A stretch of DNA of 15,083 nucleotides from the NCBI GenBank assembly GCA_005884705.1, contig VBAF01000213.1, positions 543 to 15,625 of the forward strand. The letters run 5' to 3'. A model generated the notes under the pieces. That model had not been told where the DNA came from and searched no databases. It saw only the letters and a program-made list of their open reading frames with translations. Positions 12,183 to 15,083 of this stretch are shown piece by piece. Position numbers and translations under genes: made by a program. Positions within the stretch are counted from its first letter, which is position 1, and every line of letters starts with the position of its first letter. The DNA comes from Alphaproteobacteria bacterium. GTDB lineage: Bacteria; Pseudomonadota; Alphaproteobacteria; Reyranellales; Reyranellaceae.

Positions 12183-12773
12183 TCACGCGAACGAGCAGAC
12201 GTCCTCGAAGTCGAGCCGCGGGTTCTGGTTGAACAGCTTGGAATGGTCGCCGTAGCCGATGTTGCAGAGGAAGTTCGACTTGAAGCGGCCGTCCGGAAAG
12301 AACGCCTGGTCGACCAGGGCGTTGTTGAAGCCGCTCATCGCGCCGGCATCCAGGCCAAGCGCTCGCACGGCGACAATGAAATAGGCGCCCTGCAGGCTGC
12401 CGTTGCGGAAGGCGGTCCTGAGCGCGTGCTCCTTCTTGTCTTCGCCGCTGTACAGGCTCTGGGCCGCCGGATTGTGTGGGAAGACGCGGGGCATGTGCTC
12501 GTAGAACTGCGAGTCGTAGGCGATGATCGCCGTTATGGGCGCCGCCATGGTCTTGTCGGTGTTGCCGGGGCTGAGCGCCGGCCGCAGCTTGTCCTTGCCC
12601 TCCTGGGTGCGGACGAAGACGATCCTCGCTGGCTGGCAATTGGTTGAGGTCGGCCCCCATTTCATGATCTCGTGGATCTGTCGCAACTGCGCGTCGCTGA
12701 CGGGCTTGTCCTGGAAGACATTGTGGGTGCGCGCGCCGCGCAGGATCAGGTCGAGCGATTGGCTGTCGATCAT
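12183..12773 (-). CDS. Malonic semialdehyde reductase-like nitroreductase (RutE/HadB family)
   Basis: The 196-residue protein is an FMN-dependent nitroreductase-fold enzyme of the RutE/HadB branch. ARTHNVFQDKPVSDAQLRQI (14-33), KWGPTSTNCQPARIVFV (38-54), then AFRNGSLQGAYFIVAVRALG (121-140), LDAGAMSGFNNALVDQAFF (141-159) and KSNFLCNIGYGD (165-176) are the branch's conserved blocks. RutE reduces 3-oxopropanoate (malonic semialdehyde) from pyrimidine breakdown to 3-hydroxypropanoate. No other rut gene is in the window, so the physiological substrate may differ; general aldehyde or nitro-compound reduction is the alternative. The ATG at 12773 has no clear ribosome site. It starts 39 bases after the TPR gene stop on the same strand and probably shares its transcript. 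Confidence 0.88.
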   Translation of the reverse strand: MIDSQSLDLILRGARTHNVFQDKPVSDAQLRQIHEIMKWGPTSTNCQPARIVFVRTQEGKDKLRPALSPGNTDKTMAAPITAIIAYDSQFYEHMPRVFPHNPAAQSLYSGEDKKEHALRTAFRNGSLQGAYFIVAVRALGLDAGAMSGFNNALVDQAFFPDGRFKSNFLCNIGYGDHSKLFNQNPRLDFEDVCSFA

Positions 12774-12812
12774 GGTGGCGCACCGTAACCCAGGGCGGCG
12801 CGCGCGGTCGAG

Positions 12813-14237
12813 TTACCGGGGCGAAACCTCGCCCTTCATCACCTCGAGCGCATCGCGCACCGAGGTGAACACCTGGTCCCAGTCGCCGGCCCTGGGCTGG
12901 CGGAAGAACCGCGTCGAGGGGTACCAGGGCGCGCGCGTGCCGCCCAACTGCCAGCGCCAGTCGGCGGCGAGCGGCAGCAGCACCCAGGTCGGCAGACCCA
13001 TCGCGCCGCCGAGATGGGCGATCGGCGCATCGATCGAGATCAGCAGGTCGAGCTGGGCCAGCGCGGTCGCCGCCTCGGCGAAGTCGAAGATGCCGCGGCC
13101 GACATCGTGCATCAGGCCGCCGGCGCCGGACTGCGGGATGTCGCGTTGGTGCGCGCCGCCCTGCAGGCTGAACACCAGCAGCTCGGGATCGCCGGCGAGC
13201 GCCAGGAACTGGGGGAACGGCGCCGAGCGCTGGCGGTCCTGCGGCTGGCCGGGCATCGCCGCCCAATAGATGCCGATGCGCAGCTTGGCCTTCTCGAGAT
13301 GGCCGAGCTTGATGCGGCTCTCCTTCGGCGCCTGCAGGTAGGGCACCGACAGGGCCGTGAAGTCGGCGCGGCAGAGATGCGGCAGCGACACCAGCGAGGC
13401 ATGGACGTCGAACGCCGGCAGCTTCTCGCCCTCGGCGACGGCATGGTCGACATAGTCGGTGCCGGCCAGCAGGTCCTTGAGCAGCGCCTGGCAGAGCACG
13501 ATCACGACCGCGCCGCGGCGCTTCAGCTCGCGGGCGAAGCGCACGAACAGCAGCACGTCGCTCAATCCCTGCTCGGGATAGAGCAGGATGCGCTTGCCGC
13601 TGATCTCGCCGCCGTCCCAGGCCGGTTGGCTGAACTCGACGCGCGGCGTTTCCGGCAGCCGCTTGCGTGCTTCGTAGGCGGCGAAGCCGACTTCGAGCTC
13701 GCCGCGCATCATCAGGGCGATCGCAAGCTCGGTGCGGGCGCGACGGTTGTCGGGATTGAGTGCCAGCGCGCGGCCGAGGCAACCGACCGCCTCGTCGATG
13801 CGGCCGAGGTCGCGCAGGCAGAGCGCCAGGTTGAAGAAGCCCTCGCCGTAGTCGCGGTTGAGCGCGATCGACTGGAAATGATGCTTCACCGCCTGGTCGA
13901 GCCGGCCGGCGGCGCGCAGCGCGTTGCCGAGGTTGGAATGCAGCGCCGGATTGTTCGGGTCCGAGCTGAGCGACAGGCGATGGTGCGAGACCGAGGCTTC
14001 GAGCTTGCCGATCAGCCGCAGCGCCACGCCGAGATTGTTGTGCAGCTCGGCGTGATAGGGCCGGATCGCCAGCAGCCGCAAATAGGAGGAGATCGCCTCG
14101 TCCAGCCGGCCGGCGCGATGCGCTTGCGCCGCCAGCCGCAACTGCTGCACGAAGCTGTCGGCTTCGTTGGCAAAGAGCGGAATGGGGTCGGCCCGGGATT
14201 CCCGGCCCACCGAATGGATCGACGGGGAGTCGTTCAC
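12813..14237 (-). CDS. TPR protein with glycosyltransferase-like (GT-B) C-terminal domain
   Basis: The 474-residue protein has at least four 34-residue tetratricopeptide repeats at about 33-66, 67-100, 101-134 and 135-168 (each with an NNLG/FNLA...GR.DEA pattern), and a partial fifth to 195. Then comes PAWDGGEISGKRILLYPEQG, typical of the start of the glycosyltransferase-like half in this group, and later AQLDLLISIDAPIAHLGGAM, LPTWVLLP, ADWRWQLG and APWYPSTRFFRQ. The SIDAPIAHLGGAMG segment resembles the sugar-nucleotide-binding region of ADP-heptose/GT9-type transferases. Such proteins occur widely in alphaproteobacteria, often without a known substrate. The start is a GTG at 14237, because an in-frame stop lies a few codons upstream and no Met follows for a long way. 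A GAGG lies very close to it. No signal peptide is seen. Confidence 0.82.
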   Translation of the reverse strand: MNDSPSIHSVGRESRADPIPLFANEADSFVQQLRLAAQAHRAGRLDEAISSYLRLLAIRPYHAELHNNLGVALRLIGKLEASVSHHRLSLSSDPNNPALHSNLGNALRAAGRLDQAVKHHFQSIALNRDYGEGFFNLALCLRDLGRIDEAVGCLGRALALNPDNRRARTELAIALMMRGELEVGFAAYEARKRLPETPRVEFSQPAWDGGEISGKRILLYPEQGLSDVLLFVRFARELKRRGAVVIVLCQALLKDLLAGTDYVDHAVAEGEKLPAFDVHASLVSLPHLCRADFTALSVPYLQAPKESRIKLGHLEKAKLRIGIYWAAMPGQPQDRQRSAPFPQFLALAGDPELLVFSLQGGAHQRDIPQSGAGGLMHDVGRGIFDFAEAATALAQLDLLISIDAPIAHLGGAMGLPTWVLLPLAADWRWQLGGTRAPWYPSTRFFRQPRAGDWDQVFTSVRDALEVMKGEVSPR

Positions 14238-14287
14238 GCCTCGAAGACTACATCAAAAATATTACTTAAGCATCTGAAAACAAATAC
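14238..14287 (-). promoter_or_regulatory. AT-rich gap between asd and the TPR gene, possible promoter
   Basis: This 50-base gap is strikingly AT-rich against its GC-rich surroundings. On the minus strand it contains TAATAT followed by a T run, about 30 bases before the TPR GTG, which could act as a -10. No good -35 is visible at the right distance. CATCT and AGATG can form only a weak five-pair stem after the asd stop. Confidence 0.3.
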
Positions 14288-15083
14288 TTAGATGTAGCCC
14301 CTGATCAGCTCTTCGGCGATCTGGATGGCGTTGAGGGCAGCGCCTTTGCGCAGATTGTCGCTCACCACCCACAGCGCGAGGCCATTCTCGACCGTCGGAT
14401 CGACCCGGACGCGGCTCACGAACACGGCGTCCTGGCCGGTGATCTCCTTGGGCGTGACGTAGCCGCCCGATTCGCGGCGGTCGACGACGAGTACGCCCGG
14501 CATCGCGGCCAGGAGCTGGCGCGCCTCGTGCTCGTCGAGCGGCTCCTCGAGCTCGAGATTGATCGCCTCGGCATGGCCGATGAAGGTCGGCACCCGCACG
14601 CAGGTGGCGTGGACCTTGATCTTGGGGTCGAGGATCTTCTTGGTCTCGACCACCATCTTCCATTCCTCCTTGGTCGAGCCGTCGTCCAGGAAGACGTCGA
14701 TGTGGGGAATGACGTTGAAGGCGATGTTCTTGGTGAACTGCTTCGGCTCGAGGTCCTGGTTGACGAAGAAGCTCTTGGTCTGGTTGAGCAGCTCGTCCAT
14801 CGCCTCCTTGCCCGCACCCGAGGTCGATTGATAGGTCGAGACGACCACTCGCTTGATCCGGGCGGCCTGATGGATCGGCTTCAGCGCCATCACCATCTGG
14901 ATGGTCGAGCAGTTGGGATTGGCGATGATGCCGCGGGCCTTGTAGCCCTTGATCGCCTCGCCGTTGACCTCGGGAACGACCAGCGGCACGTCGGGGTCCA
15001 TGCGCCAATAAGAAGTGTTGTCGATCACGATAGCGCCCGCCTTGGCGGCGCGCGGGCTGTGCTCGGCCGAGACCTTGGCGCCG
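14288..15083 (-). CDS. asd: Aspartate-semialdehyde dehydrogenase (partial, N-terminus beyond window)
   Basis: The frame is open from the right edge to the TAA at 14288 (265 codons visible). It lacks the N-terminal NADP-binding part of a protein normally about 340 residues long. It reads AKVSAEHSPRAAKAGAIVID, then NTSYWRMDPDVPLVVPEVN. IANPNCSTIQMV holds the catalytic Cys (codon at 14911-14909), VVVSTYQSTSGAGKEAM follows, and RVPTFIGHAEAINLELE holds the catalytic-base His. The enzyme reduces aspartyl phosphate to aspartate semialdehyde, the branch point to lysine/diaminopimelate, threonine and methionine. The GTG at 15028 is internal and not the true start. The TPR and nitroreductase genes follow on the same strand after the AT-rich gap. 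Confidence 0.96.
   Translation of the reverse strand, partial: GAKVSAEHSPRAAKAGAIVIDNTSYWRMDPDVPLVVPEVNGEAIKGYKARGIIANPNCSTIQMVMALKPIHQAARIKRVVVSTYQSTSGAGKEAMDELLNQTKSFFVNQDLEPKQFTKNIAFNVIPHIDVFLDDGSTKEEWKMVVETKKILDPKIKVHATCVRVPTFIGHAEAINLELEEPLDEHEARQLLAAMPGVLVVDRRESGGYVTPKEITGQDAVFVSRVRVDPTVENGLALWVVSDNLRKGAALNAIQIAEELIRGYI

Noticed and set aside
12070..13782. Long minus-strand frame overlapping the nitroreductase and TPR genes
   Set aside because: It is Arg/Pro/Ala-rich, crosses the intergenic gap, and conflicts with two recognisable genes on the same strand in the other frames.

Overview
The window is GC-rich, with short gaps, overlapping start/stop codons and strong third-position GC. 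Its gene content (sdhCDAB beside a mesaconyl-CoA hydratase and a malyl-CoA-type CitE protein, PhaR, an AapJ-type binding protein) points to an alphaproteobacterium, probably Rhodospirillales/Reyranella-like or Rhizobiales-like. The genus is inference. I see no tRNA, rRNA, CRISPR array, transposase or prophage gene.

Layout. (a) 1-1877, minus strand: a partial membrane protein that begins a LytTR domain, abutting a PHA-synthase-type alpha/beta hydrolase. The hydrolase's N-terminal part, and a small coiled-coil gene upstream of it, are out of frame, so this locus looks broken or mis-sequenced. (b) 1996-2825, plus strand: phaR, the PHA regulator, then a DUF1289 gene. (c) 2822-4755, minus strand: an enoyl-CoA hydratase family protein, whose stop overlaps the DUF1289 stop, and an orphan general amino-acid binding protein. 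(d) 4825-10228, minus strand: in transcription order a CitE/Mcl2-like protein, mesaconyl-CoA hydratase, then sdhC, sdhD, sdhA and sdhB, behind a good candidate promoter at 10255-10282. (e) 10296-11848, plus strand: pyridoxal kinase and a LysE-family exporter. (f) 11849-12182: a gene-free stretch packed with inverted and direct repeats. (g) 12183 to the right edge, minus strand: a RutE/HadB-like nitroreductase, a TPR protein with a glycosyltransferase-like C-terminus, and aspartate-semialdehyde dehydrogenase, cut by the window edge.

How the genes work together. The mcl2-mch-sdh block joins C4/C5 acyl-CoA chemistry (mesaconyl-CoA, methylmalyl-CoA, malyl-CoA) to the TCA cycle at succinate, malate and fumarate. 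The PHA-synthase-like gene and phaR diverge from a shared upstream region, the usual relation of a storage-polymer enzyme to its regulator.

Nothing here is a clear new defence or mobile system. The points most worth a second look are the two frame breaks in the PHA locus, the 129-bp two-hairpin repeat that supplies the exporter's stop codon, the neighbouring tandem repeat and bulged hairpin, a hairpin over the Shine-Dalgarno of aapJ, and the compact divergent promoter at 10255-10282.
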